Below, piece after piece: positions 18,252 through 28,267 of a stretch of DNA of 64,000 bases. Below the pieces are notes generated by a model. The model saw nothing but the letters and a program-made list of their open reading frames with translations, searched no databases and had not been told where the DNA came from. The stretch's first letter is position 1; the number at the start of each line of letters is the position of its first letter. Origin of the DNA: Enterobacter cloacae complex sp. ECNIH7 (GTDB lineage: Bacteria; Pseudomonadota; Gammaproteobacteria; Enterobacterales; Enterobacteriaceae); assembly GCF_002208095.1 (NCBI RefSeq), contig NZ_CP017990.1, forward strand, positions 2,790,001-2,854,000, given 5' to 3'. The position numbers were made by a program, and so were the translations under genes.

Positions 18252-19292
18252 ATGAATCAACCTGTTTCGCAAAATCGCCGCTGGGTGCTGGCCTCTCGTC
18301 CTCAGGGTGCGCCGGTCGCGGAAAATTTTCGTCTCGAAACGCAGCCTGTTCCCGCCCCGGCTGAGGGACAGCTTTTGCTGCGCACCGTCTGGCTGTCGCT
18401 GGACCCTTACATGCGGGGGCGCATGAGCGATGCGCCATCCTATTCACCACCGGTTGAGCTGGGCGCGGTGATGGTGGGGGGAACGGTTAGCCGCGTTGAG
18501 CAGTCAAATCATCCCGACTTCAAAGCCGGGGAGTGGGTGCTGGGCTACAGCGGCTGGCAGGAATATGAACTCTCGGACGGCAGCGGCCTGGTGAAGCTGG
18601 GCGAAAATCCGTCACATCCTTCCTGGGCGCTGGGTATTCTGGGCATGCCGGGTTTTACCGCCTATATGGGATTGCTGGATATCGGGCAGCCAAAAGCGGG
18701 CGAAACGCTGGTGGTCGCCGCGGCGACAGGCCCGGTTGGCGCGACCGTCGGGCAGATCGGTAAAATTAAAGGTTGCCGGGTGGTCGGCGTCGCCGGTGGG
18801 GCTGAAAAATGCCGCCATGCCGTTGAGGTCCTCGGGTTTGACCTCTGTCTGGATCACCACGCGGCCGACTTTGCCGAACAGCTGAAACGCGCCTGCCCGA
18901 ACGGGATTGACGTCTATTATGAAAACGTCGGCGGGAAAGTATTTGACGCCGTGCTGCCGTTACTGAATACCTCCGCGCGCGTGCCGGTGTGCGGCCTGGT
19001 GAGCGGCTACAATGCGACGGGCCTGCCCGAGGGGCCGGATCGCCTGCCGCTCCTGATGGCGACCATCCTGAAGAAACGCATTCGTATGCAGGGCTTTATC
19101 ATCGGCCAGGATTACGGTCACCGCATTAAGGAGTTCCAGGAAGCGATGGGACGCTGGGTGCAGGAGGGCAAAATTCACTATCGCGAACAGGTAACGGACG
19201 GGATGGAGAAAGCGCCCGAGGCGCTGATTGGCCTGCTTGAAGGGCGTAACTTCGGCAAAGTCGTGATTCGCGTCGCGAGTGACAATAAATAA
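18252..19292 (+). CDS. curA: NADPH-dependent curcumin reductase CurA (YncB)
   Basis: 346 residues, medium-chain reductase of the leukotriene B4 dehydrogenase type that reduces the C=C of enones such as curcumin. The NADPH fold is seen as AATGPVGATVGQIGKIKG (~157-174), with the YYENVGG motif following. ATG 18252 is chosen because it follows AAGGAGATCC; the frame is open slightly further upstream from a TTG. Same position and neighbours (mnaT upstream, mcbR downstream) as in E. coli. Confidence 0.93.
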   Translation: MNQPVSQNRRWVLASRPQGAPVAENFRLETQPVPAPAEGQLLLRTVWLSLDPYMRGRMSDAPSYSPPVELGAVMVGGTVSRVEQSNHPDFKAGEWVLGYSGWQEYELSDGSGLVKLGENPSHPSWALGILGMPGFTAYMGLLDIGQPKAGETLVVAAATGPVGATVGQIGKIKGCRVVGVAGGAEKCRHAVEVLGFDLCLDHHAADFAEQLKRACPNGIDVYYENVGGKVFDAVLPLLNTSARVPVCGLVSGYNATGLPEGPDRLPLLMATILKKRIRMQGFIIGQDYGHRIKEFQEAMGRWVQEGKIHYREQVTDGMEKAPEALIGLLEGRNFGKVVIRVASDNK

Positions 19293-19300
19293 ACGGCACT

Positions 19301-19328
19301 ATGGCGGGGTTTCCCGCCATATTTATTT
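19301..19328 (+). terminator. Rho-independent terminator after curA
   Basis: ATGGCGGG and its complement CCCGCCAT around a GTTT loop, followed by ATTTATTT. Confidence 0.75.
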
Positions 19329-19546
19329 GTGAAGATACGATATATTGTCTTTAATTAACGGACATGGCATTTCGCGTCCGCATCCCGGATGGGCCCGAAA
19401 CCAATAAAAAAACAAATTTTGCTTTTTTGATGTTTTTACGTACTTCCCACCACCAGGCATGACGATACAGGATATATCGGACCGGCGTCGTTTTATTAAA
19501 ACTGGCGTTTAAAAATAGCATTAAGTTTTAGCTACAGGAATTGAAC

Positions 19547-20215
19547 ATGCTTGATTTGGACCACTTAGAAAAAGCCCAAAGGGTCAGTCTTACCATGCAA
19601 GTTGAACACAGTTTGAAAGGAGCGTTAATTACAGGCTCACTCAAACCTGGGGCACGACTGATTACGAAAGAGATCGCCGATAAATTAGGAACCAGTATTA
19701 CCCCTGTTCGCGAGGCGCTGTTGCGCCTGGTGTCTTCAGGGGCGTTACACGCCACGCCGGCGCAGGCATTTCTGGTTCCGGAGGTCACGCTGGAGCGCTA
19801 TAACGAGATTAACGCCATCCGCAAGCAGCTTGAGCCGATGGCGGTCGCCGCGGCCTGTCAGAATATGTCTGATAGCAAACTGGAGGCGTTGCGCAAATTG
19901 TCGGATGCCTTTCATGAGGCCATGCGCAACGGGAACGTCCAGCAGGCATTGCATGCGAATCGCGTCTTCCGGTTTACGCTTTATCAGTACGCAGAAATGC
20001 CAACGCTTAATGCCTTAATTGAGCAGCTCTGGGTGCGCATCGGGCCCTGTATGAACTATCTGCATCAGGAGCTTAACGACATCAAAGCCTCGACATATCA
20101 CTATGACGAACTGCTTTCCGCCCTTGAGCGAAGAGATGTTGTTGCCTGCCAGAAGGCGATTGATAAGGTGATTGATGAAGCGAATTTGCTTTTACAGCGA
20201 CAATATTTTAACTAA
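19547..20215 (+). CDS. mcbR: GntR-family regulator McbR (YncC)
   Basis: 222 residues. A FadR-type winged helix (~10-75, with LGTSITPVREALLRLVSSGAL) is followed by an all-helical FCD ligand domain. In E. coli McbR represses mcbA/ybiM, affecting colanic-acid overproduction and biofilm, and it also acts at yncE-region genes. ATG 19547 follows ACAGGAATTG. It lies in the E. coli position between curA and the convergent yncD. Confidence 0.9.
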   Translation: MLDLDHLEKAQRVSLTMQVEHSLKGALITGSLKPGARLITKEIADKLGTSITPVREALLRLVSSGALHATPAQAFLVPEVTLERYNEINAIRKQLEPMAVAAACQNMSDSKLEALRKLSDAFHEAMRNGNVQQALHANRVFRFTLYQYAEMPTLNALIEQLWVRIGPCMNYLHQELNDIKASTYHYDELLSALERRDVVACQKAIDKVIDEANLLLQRQYFN

Positions 20216-20271
20216 GAGATTATTTAGCAGAGCGACTATATTCCGCCCCTAATTATTTATCTGGTGAATAA

Positions 20272-20305
20272 CTCCTGATGGTTTATTGCCATCAGGAGCG
20301 TTATT
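20272..20305. terminator. Bidirectional hairpin between mcbR and yncD
   Basis: CTCCTGATGG and its complement CCATCAGGAG with a 7-base loop, then CGTTATTT. It serves the convergent mcbR and yncD. Confidence 0.65.
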
Positions 20306-20334
20306 TCATTAATAAGATAAACTTTTCTTTTCGC

Positions 20335-22449
20335 TTACTCGAAGCGATAAGAGACCGACAGCCCGACCCCGTAGTTACGGCCTGGCGCAGGCTCGTAATA
20401 ACGACCGTTAGACTCGTTAACAATAACCGAGCCCGCGTACTCTTTATCTAACAGGTTATCGACGCGGCCAAAGACATCCATGCCCCAGCTGCCGTAGTTG
20501 AATTTGTACCCGGTGTTCAGCCCGACCACAGTATACGACGGCGCTTTCGCCGTATTCTCGTCGTCGGCCATGATATCGCTCATGTAGCGCACGTCAGAGC
20601 CCGCGTACCAGCCTTCTTCCGGCTGCCAGCCAAACGAGGCGTAACCCATGTTGCGGGCAATGCCCGGCATCCGGTTACCGTTACAGTCTGCGTCGCTGCA
20701 GACGTTAGTCCGGTAGGTGGCATCCAGATACGTCCATGCCATCTTCAGCTTCCAGTTCTCAGCAAACTGCTGGTCGAGGGAGACTTCCACCCCCTGACGA
20801 CGGGTTTTACCGGCATTTTTATAGCTGGTACGCCCGCCAGAGCTGGCATCCACCACGATCTCATTATCCGTATCGGTGCGGAACAGCGCCGCGGTCAGCA
20901 GGCCATTGCCGATGCGGGTTTTGCTGCCCACTTCATACGTGTTGTTGGTGGACGGCTGCAGGCCGATGTTCAGGCCGCCCTGGTTATCGGCGCGATAGGA
21001 AAGCTCGTTGATGGTTGGCGTTTCGAATCCACGCCCTGCGGCAGCGTAGAGGTTCCATGCGTCCGTCACCGCATACTTCACGGAACCGGCCGGGAGCCAC
21101 TTGTGATAGCTCGCGTCACCGCTGTCATCACCGTTGCCCGGCGTAACGTAATGGTCGTTGGAATCAAACCAGACCGAGCTGTAGCGCACCCCCGCATCCA
21201 CAGACAGCTTCTGCGTCAGCTGCCAGCTGGTTTGCAGGTAAGGGTCAACGTTCCACATCAGGTTACGTTCGTTTCGACGCTTGTCACCCTTCACGCCGTA
21301 ATCCGGCACGCCGTTGTTCATCACGAAGTTCTCGTATCCGCGACGATCTTCGCTCAGGTTTTCGTAGTTCAGGCCGGTAGTAAAGGTCACCGGCACCAGC
21401 AGCTCGCCGCGGTGCGTCCAGCGGGTATCGATACCCTGATAATGACGCTGCATATCAATCACGCCGCCGGAGTGGGAGGCTTTCAGCTGCGGCTGATACG
21501 GAATCGACTGGTACTGCGTCATTTCACGTTCGCCGGCGTACATCATTACGCTGAGGTCGTCCTGAGCGCTGAGCTGGCGGTCGTAGCGCAGGCCGGCCTG
21601 GGTCTGCTTGATGGTCTTGCGGGTGTTGTACTGATCGCCGCGTGGAGATTGACGCGGGTTATTTTGCCACTCCTGATAGCTCAGACCGCCCGGATCGTTG
21701 GCCTTCATGTCCACGCTGTTGAAGATCAGCGTCAGCTTGCTGACGTCGTCAATGCGCACGCCCAGCTTGGCGTTAGCGAGGTTCTTCCGCGCGCCGCTGT
21801 GGTCGCGGTAGCCTTTGGTGGTGAAACGGGTGGTGGAAACGGTGTAATCCACGTCCCCGGCGTGGGTGCCGTCACCCATCGCGCCGGTGGCTTTCATGCC
21901 GTAGCGCCACGTACCGTAGCTGCCGTAATAGCTGCTGGCTTCAATGGTTGGCGGCTGCTGCCCGGTCTGGGTGTTGATGTTAATCACGCCGCCGGAGGCG
22001 TTGCCGTACAGGGCCGAGAAGGGGCCGCGCAGCACTTCAACGCTCTCAACGCTGGAGAGATCGATGTTGGAGGTCTGGCCCTGTCCGTCCGGCATGGTGG
22101 CAGGGATACCGTCGACATACATACGGATACCGCGCACGCCAAACGTTGAGCGGGCACCAAACCCACGCATTGAAAGCTGGAGATCCTGGGCATAGTTCTG
22201 GCGGTTCTGAATTTGCAGTCCCGGGACGCTGCCAAGAGATTCAGACAGGTTGATGCGCGGCGCGGCCTGGCGCATATCATCGCCGTTAACGACGCTGACA
22301 GCGGCCGGGGTATCGAGCTCCGATACGGTTTGCGGCGTGGCGCTGACGATCATGGTTTGTTCTTCCGCGCTCATTGCAGTTAGCGGCGCGAAAATAACGG
22401 GAACCAGCAGCAGCGGGAGAGAAGCCTTACGGGCAGAAATGATTTTCAT
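20335..22449 (-). CDS. yncD: TonB-dependent outer-membrane receptor YncD
   Basis: 704 residues. A signal peptide (MKIISARKASLPLLLVPV to MSA) is followed by a TonB-box-like EEQTMIVSA, a plug domain (~40-155, ending VEVLRGPFSALYGNASGGVI) and a 22-strand barrel that ends in YRFE, an aromatic C-terminus suited to BAM recognition. It matches E. coli YncD, a probable iron(III)-chelate receptor of uncertain ligand. A Fur-like box lies upstream, between it and divergent yncE, fitting iron control. Confidence 0.92.
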   Translation of the reverse strand: MKIISARKASLPLLLVPVIFAPLTAMSAEEQTMIVSATPQTVSELDTPAAVSVVNGDDMRQAAPRINLSESLGSVPGLQIQNRQNYAQDLQLSMRGFGARSTFGVRGIRMYVDGIPATMPDGQGQTSNIDLSSVESVEVLRGPFSALYGNASGGVININTQTGQQPPTIEASSYYGSYGTWRYGMKATGAMGDGTHAGDVDYTVSTTRFTTKGYRDHSGARKNLANAKLGVRIDDVSKLTLIFNSVDMKANDPGGLSYQEWQNNPRQSPRGDQYNTRKTIKQTQAGLRYDRQLSAQDDLSVMMYAGEREMTQYQSIPYQPQLKASHSGGVIDMQRHYQGIDTRWTHRGELLVPVTFTTGLNYENLSEDRRGYENFVMNNGVPDYGVKGDKRRNERNLMWNVDPYLQTSWQLTQKLSVDAGVRYSSVWFDSNDHYVTPGNGDDSGDASYHKWLPAGSVKYAVTDAWNLYAAAGRGFETPTINELSYRADNQGGLNIGLQPSTNNTYEVGSKTRIGNGLLTAALFRTDTDNEIVVDASSGGRTSYKNAGKTRRQGVEVSLDQQFAENWKLKMAWTYLDATYRTNVCSDADCNGNRMPGIARNMGYASFGWQPEEGWYAGSDVRYMSDIMADDENTAKAPSYTVVGLNTGYKFNYGSWGMDVFGRVDNLLDKEYAGSVIVNESNGRYYEPAPGRNYGVGLSVSYRFE

Positions 22450-22598
22450 GAATAAAACCGGTTGTGGTGTATAAACGAACCAAATGGAACATGTCCATAC
22501 ATGTTAAAGGTTTTGTAAATGTTTTGAAAACTATAACCGCACATTGCGTTAATGAAAGGCGAAGCGCGAAAGAAAAACTCCACATTCAGTCCATTAAT

Positions 22599-22617
22599 GA
22601 TTACTATTCTCATTATC
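22599..22617. promoter_or_regulatory. Fur-box-like operator between yncD and yncE
   Basis: GATTACTATTCTCATTATC matches the 19-bp Fur consensus at 15 of 19 positions. It lies about 75 bp upstream of yncE and 150 bp upstream of yncD. E. coli yncE is known to be Fur-repressed. Confidence 0.65.
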
Positions 22618-22691
22618 AAAAGACAATGCCATGACGTTGTCTGCCGGAAGTGATGTCAGCGGAAACCCCTCTTTTCAGAAAAGGAATTGTT

Positions 22692-23753
22692 ATGTCTTTA
22701 CGTCATCTGTGCTCGCCGCGTCTGAGCCTGTCACTGCTGTCTGCCACTTTACTGCTTGCCGGGACGTTCCAGGTGCATGCCGCCGAAGAGGTGCTGCGTA
22801 AAGCGGTGGGCAAAGGGGCGTATGAAATGGCGGTCAGCCAGCAGGAGAATGCGCTGTGGGTGGCGACCTCGCAAAGCCGCAAAACCGATAAGGGCGGAGT
22901 GATCTATCGCCTTGATCCGGTTACGCTGGACGTGACGCAGGCGATTCACAGCGATCTCAAACCCTTTGGCGCCACGCTCGACGGCGCGACGCAAACCCTG
23001 TGGTTTGGCAACACCCTCAACGGCGCGGTGACGGCCATCGATGCGAAAACGGGCGACGTGAAAGGGCGACTGGTGCTCGATAATCGCCAGCGCAGTGAAA
23101 CCGTCAAACCGCTGCAGCCGCGTCAGCTGGTGGCGGATGACGCGAGCAACACGATTTACATCACCGGTGTCGGCAAAGAGAGCGTGATTTGGGTGGTGGA
23201 TGGCGCAACGCTGAAGCTGAAAGAGACCATTGCCAATACCGGTACGTACAGCACCGGCCTGGCGCTGGATGCGCAGGCAAAACGTCTGTACACCACGAAT
23301 GCGGACGGCGAGCTGGTAACCATTGATACGGCGACCAATAAAATCCTGAGCCGCAAAAAAGTGCAGGATGACGGCAAAGAGCACTTCTACCTGAACCTCA
23401 GCCTCGATACCGCCGGCCAGCGCGCGTTCCTGACCGATTCAAAACAGCCGGAAGTGCTGGTGGTGAGCCTGAAAGACGGCAGCGTGATGGAGAAGATCGC
23501 CGCGCCTGAATCACTGGCCGTCCTGTTTAACCCAACGCGCAATGAAGTCTACGTGACGCACCGTGAAGCGGGTAAGGTGAGCGTGATTGACGCGAAAACG
23601 TATAAGGTCACAAAAACCTTCGACACGCCGGTTTACCCGAACAGCCTGGCGCTCTCTGCGGATGGCAAAACCCTGTACGTGACGGTGAAACAAAAATCCA
23701 CTCGCCAGCAGGAAGCCACTCAGCCTGACGACGTAATTCGTATCGCGCTGTAA
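22692..23753 (+). CDS. yncE: Periplasmic beta-propeller protein YncE
   Basis: 353 residues, the same length as E. coli YncE. A signal peptide (to FQVHA-AEE) is followed by seven YVTN-type blades (for example NEVYVTHREAGKVSVIDAKT and GKTLYVTVKQ). The E. coli protein is a seven-bladed propeller that binds single-stranded DNA in vitro; its cell role is unclear. ATG 22692 follows AAGGAATTG and gives the signal peptide. Divergent from yncD with a shared Fur-like box. Confidence 0.93.
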   Translation: MSLRHLCSPRLSLSLLSATLLLAGTFQVHAAEEVLRKAVGKGAYEMAVSQQENALWVATSQSRKTDKGGVIYRLDPVTLDVTQAIHSDLKPFGATLDGATQTLWFGNTLNGAVTAIDAKTGDVKGRLVLDNRQRSETVKPLQPRQLVADDASNTIYITGVGKESVIWVVDGATLKLKETIANTGTYSTGLALDAQAKRLYTTNADGELVTIDTATNKILSRKKVQDDGKEHFYLNLSLDTAGQRAFLTDSKQPEVLVVSLKDGSVMEKIAAPESLAVLFNPTRNEVYVTHREAGKVSVIDAKTYKVTKTFDTPVYPNSLALSADGKTLYVTVKQKSTRQQEATQPDDVIRIAL

Positions 23754-23756
23754 GAT

Positions 23757-23789
23757 AAAAAAAGGGAAGGCATTTGCCTTCCCTTTTTA
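23757..23789. terminator. Bidirectional rho-independent terminator, yncE/ansP
   Basis: AAAAAGGGAAGGC and GCCTTCCCTTTTT arms around ATTT, with A and T runs on both sides, between convergent genes. Confidence 0.88.
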
Positions 23790-23804
23790 ATGCTTACCAG
23801 ATGC

Positions 23805-25301
23805 TTAACGCGAGGTTTCTTCCACCAGCGGTGCGTCGTGTTTTTCATCGTCGTGATGAACCGGCGCGGTGCTGTGGATCTCGTGAACGCGCTTACGCAC
23901 GCCGAACCAGCCGGCAATCAGCAGTACCGCCAGCAGCGGAATCGTTGCGATGGTGTAGGTACCGTTCGGGTAGTCGAACGCCATCAGCACCAGCACGCTG
24001 AACAGGAACAGCAGGGTGAGCCAGGAGGTCACAGGTGCGCCCGGCATCTTGAAGCTCACATCAGCCGCTTTGCCTTCTTTGATCGCTTTGCGCAGACGCA
24101 TCTGGCAGACCACAATGAAAGCCCAGGAGGCGATAATCCCCAGTGCAGCCACGTTCAGAACGATCTCAAATACGCGGGACGGCACCAGATAGTTCAGGAA
24201 CACGCCAAAGACGTAAACCACCAGCGTTGCCAGAATCCCCGCATAGGGAACCTGCTGCTTGCTCATTTTCGACATGAACTTCGGCGCAGAACCGCCCATC
24301 GACATAGAGCGCAGGATACGGCCGGTAGAGTAAAGACCGGAGTTCAGGCTGGAGAGCGCCGCGGTCAGGACCACGATGTTCATGATGCTGCCAACGTAAG
24401 GCACGCCGAGCTTAGAGAAGAAGGTCACAAACGGACTCTGACCGGCCTGATAGGCAGTCCACGGGAGCAGCAGAACCAGCAGCACCACGGAACCGACGTA
24501 GAACAGACCGATACGCCAGATCACGCTGTTAATGGCTTTTGGCACCATGGTCTGCGGATCTTTACATTCACCTGCTGCGGTACCCACCAGTTCGATGGAG
24601 GCGAAGGCGAACACCACGCCCTGAACCAGGACCAGCGCAGGCAGCAGACCGTGCGGGAAGAACCCGCCGTTATCGGTTATCAGGTGGAAGCCGGTGGCAT
24701 TGCCGTCCAGCGGCTTGCCGCTGCCGAGGAAGACGGTACCCACGACCAGGAACACCACGATGGCCAGCACTTTAACCAGCGCAAACCAGAACTCCATCTC
24801 CGCGAACCACTTCACGCCGATCATGTTCATGGTGCCGACAATCGCCAGCGCGCCAAGCGCAAAGACCCACTGCGGCACATCGCCAAACGCGCCCCAGTAG
24901 TGCATATACAGCGCAACGGCGGTGATATCGACAATACCGGTCATCGCCCAGTTGACGAAGTACATCCAGCCCGCAACGTAGGCCGCTTTTTCACCGAGGA
25001 ATTCACGGGCGTAAGAGACGAAGCTTCCGCTGGAAGGGCGATGCAGTACCAGTTCGCCCAGCGCACGAAGAATAAAGAAAGAGAAGATCCCGCACACCAG
25101 ATAGACCAGGGCGAGAGCAGGGCCAGCCATTTGCAGACGCGCACCCGCACCTAAAAACAGACCCGTTCCGATAGCGCCGCCGATGGCGATCATTTGAACC
25201 TGACGGTTGCCCATCGCTTTGTGGTAGCCCTCTTCGTGGGAGTTCAACCAGCGACGTTTAGCAGCATGATGATCGGCTGCGCTTTTATTGCTTGTTTTCA
25301 T
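23805..25301 (-). CDS. ansP: L-asparagine permease AnsP
   Basis: 498 residues, 12 hydrophobic spans, amino-acid/polyamine/organocation superfamily. The motif [16 protein letters not shown] (~42-57) is the APC substrate-binding unwound helix. Nearly the same as E. coli AnsP. ATG 25301 gives the E. coli-type N-terminus ([18 protein letters not shown]) after ACAGGTAACTC; the frame stays open to 25388, but those residues do not fit. Proton-driven asparagine uptake across the inner membrane. Confidence 0.93.
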   Translation of the reverse strand: MKTSNKSAADHHAAKRRWLNSHEEGYHKAMGNRQVQMIAIGGAIGTGLFLGAGARLQMAGPALALVYLVCGIFSFFILRALGELVLHRPSSGSFVSYAREFLGEKAAYVAGWMYFVNWAMTGIVDITAVALYMHYWGAFGDVPQWVFALGALAIVGTMNMIGVKWFAEMEFWFALVKVLAIVVFLVVGTVFLGSGKPLDGNATGFHLITDNGGFFPHGLLPALVLVQGVVFAFASIELVGTAAGECKDPQTMVPKAINSVIWRIGLFYVGSVVLLVLLLPWTAYQAGQSPFVTFFSKLGVPYVGSIMNIVVLTAALSSLNSGLYSTGRILRSMSMGGSAPKFMSKMSKQQVPYAGILATLVVYVFGVFLNYLVPSRVFEIVLNVAALGIIASWAFIVVCQMRLRKAIKEGKAADVSFKMPGAPVTSWLTLLFLFSVLVLMAFDYPNGTYTIATIPLLAVLLIAGWFGVRKRVHEIHSTAPVHHDDEKHDAPLVEETSR

Positions 25302-25736
25302 TGAGTTACCTGTTTGCCTGTCTGAACCATTATCGTGATAGTCCTGCCTGGCAGAGCGCAATACAAACGATTGCTTCTGCGCAAACACATGTCGCCTTCC
25401 CAGTCATTCTGCGTATGGATAAGGCGAAACATGGCGAGGCATCCTACCTGCAATTCATAAGCGACGCAAAATATAACCGTGCCGAAAGTGATGCACGTCG
25501 AAGGAAATCGTGTGGTCAGAGCAGACGGCGATCACAACACGCTGAATCGTGATGAGTTTTTAGTCAAAACAATCGCGAGGTTGATTATTTAATCATCAGA
25601 ATATCTTAATTATTACCAGATGGTATAAATTGGGGTTACCTCAGAGCACCCGCCGTTAACATGAAACGGTAACAGGCGGGTGACGGATCTGCGATAACGC
25701 ACAAAAATAATCTCAGGCTTCACAGACCCCGAACGG
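25302..25736. other. Intergenic region between ansP and the chemoreceptor gene
   Basis: No credible gene. It holds the ansP leader. An imperfect inverted repeat GCAGAGCGCAAT (25351-25362) / ATTGCTTCTGC (25370-25380) lies about 50-80 bp before the ansP start. A strong hairpin at 25647-25683 has CACCCGCC and GGCGGGTG arms with an inner GTTA/TAAC pair. The second hairpin has no T run; it lies just beyond the 3' end of the chemoreceptor gene. Confidence 0.5.
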
Positions 25737-27272
25737 CTAACCGCCAAAAACGGCAATCGCCTGCTTAAGGCGCGTCGTGCGCTCCGTCAGGTGATTCGCG
25801 GCGTGAGTGACGTTATCCACCATCCCCGTATTGTTGTGGGTCATTGCGCCGATACGGGAGATGGATGCGTTGATGAGCGTCAGCGCCTGGGTTTGCTCCT
25901 GCGTGGCGTGGCCGATCTCCTTAATCAGGGAGGAGACCCGCAGCACGTTGTCGATCATAACCGTCAGCTGCGTTTCGGTCTGTTCTACCTTCTCCACGCC
26001 AGCGTTGACGCTGGCGACGTTTTTCTCAATCAGCGCTTTGATCTCTTTCGCCGCCGTCGCGGAGTGCTGCGCAAGATTGCGCACCTCAGCCGCCACCACG
26101 GCAAAACCGCGCCCGGCTTCACCCGCACGCGCCGCTTCCACGGCCGCATTCAGCGCAAGAATGTTGGTCTGGAAGGCGATACGATCGATAACGCTGATAA
26201 TATCGACGATCTGGCTGTTATCCTGCGACACGGATTGCATCATACCGATGGTCTCTTTCATCATCGCTTCACCGCGGTGGGCGCTGTCGCGGGTGCGATC
26301 CGCCATCTCCGTGGCTTCTTTAGCCGTTTCTGCCGTCTGCTCCACCGCGCTGGCGATCTCTTCCACCGCTGACGCGGTTTGCTGCAGAAAGTCTGCGGTC
26401 TCTTCTGAACGCGTTTGCAGCGCCGCACCTTCTTTCGCGACCTGCTGGCTGATGGTGCCAATCCCGCTGATTTGCGCCCCGACATCGTCAACCAGCGAAT
26501 TCAGGTTCAAGCCTGATTGATTCACCAGGCGCATCATTAGCCCGATGTCGTCGATCCTGTCAAAATGGTAATAGTCCGTTTTACGTCCTGAAACCACGCG
26601 CTGCATCTGTTGCACAATAGATTTTACCGGACGGGCGATCTGCGCATGAAGATAATAGGTCAGGGCAATAAACAGCAGCGCCAGACTTCCCGACTGCACA
26701 AGTTTATCAGGGAATAAATACACCGCCAGGCAGGAGAGTAACGCCGTCGTCGCAATACCCAGATGGATGCGTTTACTGGTGCTAAGACATTTAAAGAGCG
26801 ACATAAACGAAAATAAACCGCGCCGAACCAGTAACCCTTTATAAAAGCGGTAATGTTTTAATTCGTTATTACGCACTTTTGCATACAGTTTTTCACTGGC
26901 CGCAATCTCTTCCCGTGCGGGTATATTTCGCACGGAAATATAGCCCGTCAGGGATCCACTCTGCCAGACCGGCGTTACGTTAGCCCGCACCCAGTAGTGG
27001 TCGCCATTATGACGACGATTCTTCACCAGCCCCGTCCAGGTCTCACCCTGCTGCAGGGTATACCACATGTCGCCAAACGCTTCGGCAGGCATGTCGGGAT
27101 GGCGGATGAGGTTATGCGGCTCACCCAGAAGATGTTCTTCTTTATATCCGCTGGCTTCAATAAAAGCGGAATTAGCATAGGTAATATGACTTTTGGTATC
27201 GGTGGTCGACATTAACGTCGAACCATCGTTAAGTAAATACTCGTTTTGTGTAACGGGACTGTTACGCCTCAT
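25737..27272 (-). CDS. Aer-like methyl-accepting chemotaxis protein with N-terminal PAS domain
   Basis: 511 residues from ATG 27272, placed 7 bases after GGAG; in-frame starts upstream lack this. A PAS domain (~15-120, with HPDMP, KNRRHNGDHYWVRA as in Aer) is followed by a short membrane hairpin (~178-220), a HAMP-like segment (IARPVKSIV) and the signalling domain with the conserved tip IAFQTNILALNAAVEAARAG (about 365-390). Aer senses redox/oxygen through FAD bound to the PAS domain, and the fold here suggests the same, without a periplasmic domain. No C-terminal CheR-binding pentapeptide (ends AIAVFGG). Confidence 0.88.
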   Translation of the reverse strand: MRRNSPVTQNEYLLNDGSTLMSTTDTKSHITYANSAFIEASGYKEEHLLGEPHNLIRHPDMPAEAFGDMWYTLQQGETWTGLVKNRRHNGDHYWVRANVTPVWQSGSLTGYISVRNIPAREEIAASEKLYAKVRNNELKHYRFYKGLLVRRGLFSFMSLFKCLSTSKRIHLGIATTALLSCLAVYLFPDKLVQSGSLALLFIALTYYLHAQIARPVKSIVQQMQRVVSGRKTDYYHFDRIDDIGLMMRLVNQSGLNLNSLVDDVGAQISGIGTISQQVAKEGAALQTRSEETADFLQQTASAVEEIASAVEQTAETAKEATEMADRTRDSAHRGEAMMKETIGMMQSVSQDNSQIVDIISVIDRIAFQTNILALNAAVEAARAGEAGRGFAVVAAEVRNLAQHSATAAKEIKALIEKNVASVNAGVEKVEQTETQLTVMIDNVLRVSSLIKEIGHATQEQTQALTLINASISRIGAMTHNNTGMVDNVTHAANHLTERTTRLKQAIAVFGG

Positions 27273-27617
27273 GAGTAACTCCATGATGATGTGCAAGAAT
27301 AAAAAACGTCCGGAAAATGCTCCGGCAAGATAAATGTGATTATTTTTATATAACGCTCTGCTGCATATTCTCTCTGAAATTCTGACCGCCTGAAATACCC
27401 GTTGTTCATTATTTTTAATCTGTTAATGCTGGCGAATGTAATAAAAATGAAAATATTTTCAGGGGCGTATTCTGGCGTCGCTGCAAATAAACGACATAAC
27501 CCAAACTGAAAGAGGGAGATCGTCTCTCAGGAAAAATTGCCATGCTGAAATAGCGTTTCGTTAACAGGATGAAAACGCTATGATTTGGGCTGTTTTCGAT
27601 AACACAGTGAGGTTGAG
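27273..27617. other. Intergenic region upstream of the chemoreceptor and kinase-like genes
   Basis: AT-rich, divergent promoter region without a gene. A short dyad (CCGGA/TCCGG) lies at about 27310-27326. I looked for a flagellar sigma-28 promoter (TAAA-N15-GCCGATAA) for the chemoreceptor and did not find one with correct spacing. Confidence 0.5.
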
Positions 27618-28157
27618 GTGAAAATTAACGTCATCGGGACCAGCGGGAGCGGAAAAAGCACGCTGGCGAAGCAGATTGCGACCGAACTGGCTATTCCCTA
27701 TATCGAGATGGACAGACTCTACTGGCGGCCTGACTGGCAGGGAACGCCGGACGATGTGTTTCAGGAAAAGCTGGAGCAGGCGCTGCTGGCTTCGCCAGAC
27801 TGGGTGCTTGACGGCAACTATAACCGCACGCGCCCGGTTAAATGGCGTGACGTCGACGTTGTGGTATGGGTCGATTATGGCTTTGCACGCACCCTCTGGC
27901 AGGCCGTCAACAGGGCAGTCAAACGCGCCTGGCATAAACAAGAGCTCTGGCCCGGAACCGGGAATAAAGAGAGTTTCCGGCGCGCGTTCTTTAGCAGAGA
28001 GTCCATTCTCATCTGGACGATGAAAACCTGGCGTAACAACCGCACGCGCTATGAAGCCGATCTGCAAAACCCGCAGTATGGGCATATTCGCTTCGTCCGC
28101 ATTACCCGGCGCGAGCAGGGGAAAACGCTGATCGCCGACTTAAAGTCTTATTCTTAG
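27618..28157 (+). CDS. P-loop nucleotide kinase-like (FlaR/topology-modulation type) ATPase
   Basis: 179 residues starting at GTG 27618 after GTTGAG. The Walker A motif GTSGSGKST (residues 7-15) opens the protein, followed by IEMDRLYWRPDW and the WVLDGNYNRTR segment typical of the adenylate-kinase-like FlaR/DNA topology modulation family. These small kinases resemble shikimate or adenylate kinases; the substrate is unknown. No operon partner. Confidence 0.8.
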   Translation: MKINVIGTSGSGKSTLAKQIATELAIPYIEMDRLYWRPDWQGTPDDVFQEKLEQALLASPDWVLDGNYNRTRPVKWRDVDVVVWVDYGFARTLWQAVNRAVKRAWHKQELWPGTGNKESFRRAFFSRESILIWTMKTWRNNRTRYEADLQNPQYGHIRFVRITRREQGKTLIADLKSYS

Positions 28158-28267
28158 CATGGTTTTATATATCTGATTTCCGGCAAACTAAATGTAAATT
28201 AATTGTTTCTCAGTGGTGAAATGCGCCTTTAATAATGTCGACATGTTAAGTCAAACGAGAACGCAAC

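Noticed and set aside
21103..22149. Long open frame opposite yncD, and similar ones opposite srfB, liv permease genes and the SBP at 55524
   Set aside because: All lie wholly inside well-supported genes on the other strand, lack ribosome sites and show no recognisable domains.
23790..25154. Long open frame (454 codons) opposite ansP
   Set aside because: It is antisense to a clearly recognised permease; its composition (many His, Gln, Arg) is the usual shadow of GC-rich hydrophobic coding DNA.
25647..25683. REP or rho-independent terminator after the chemoreceptor gene
   Set aside because: The hairpin is strong but lacks the REP consensus and a T run on either strand, so it was only noted as intergenic structure.
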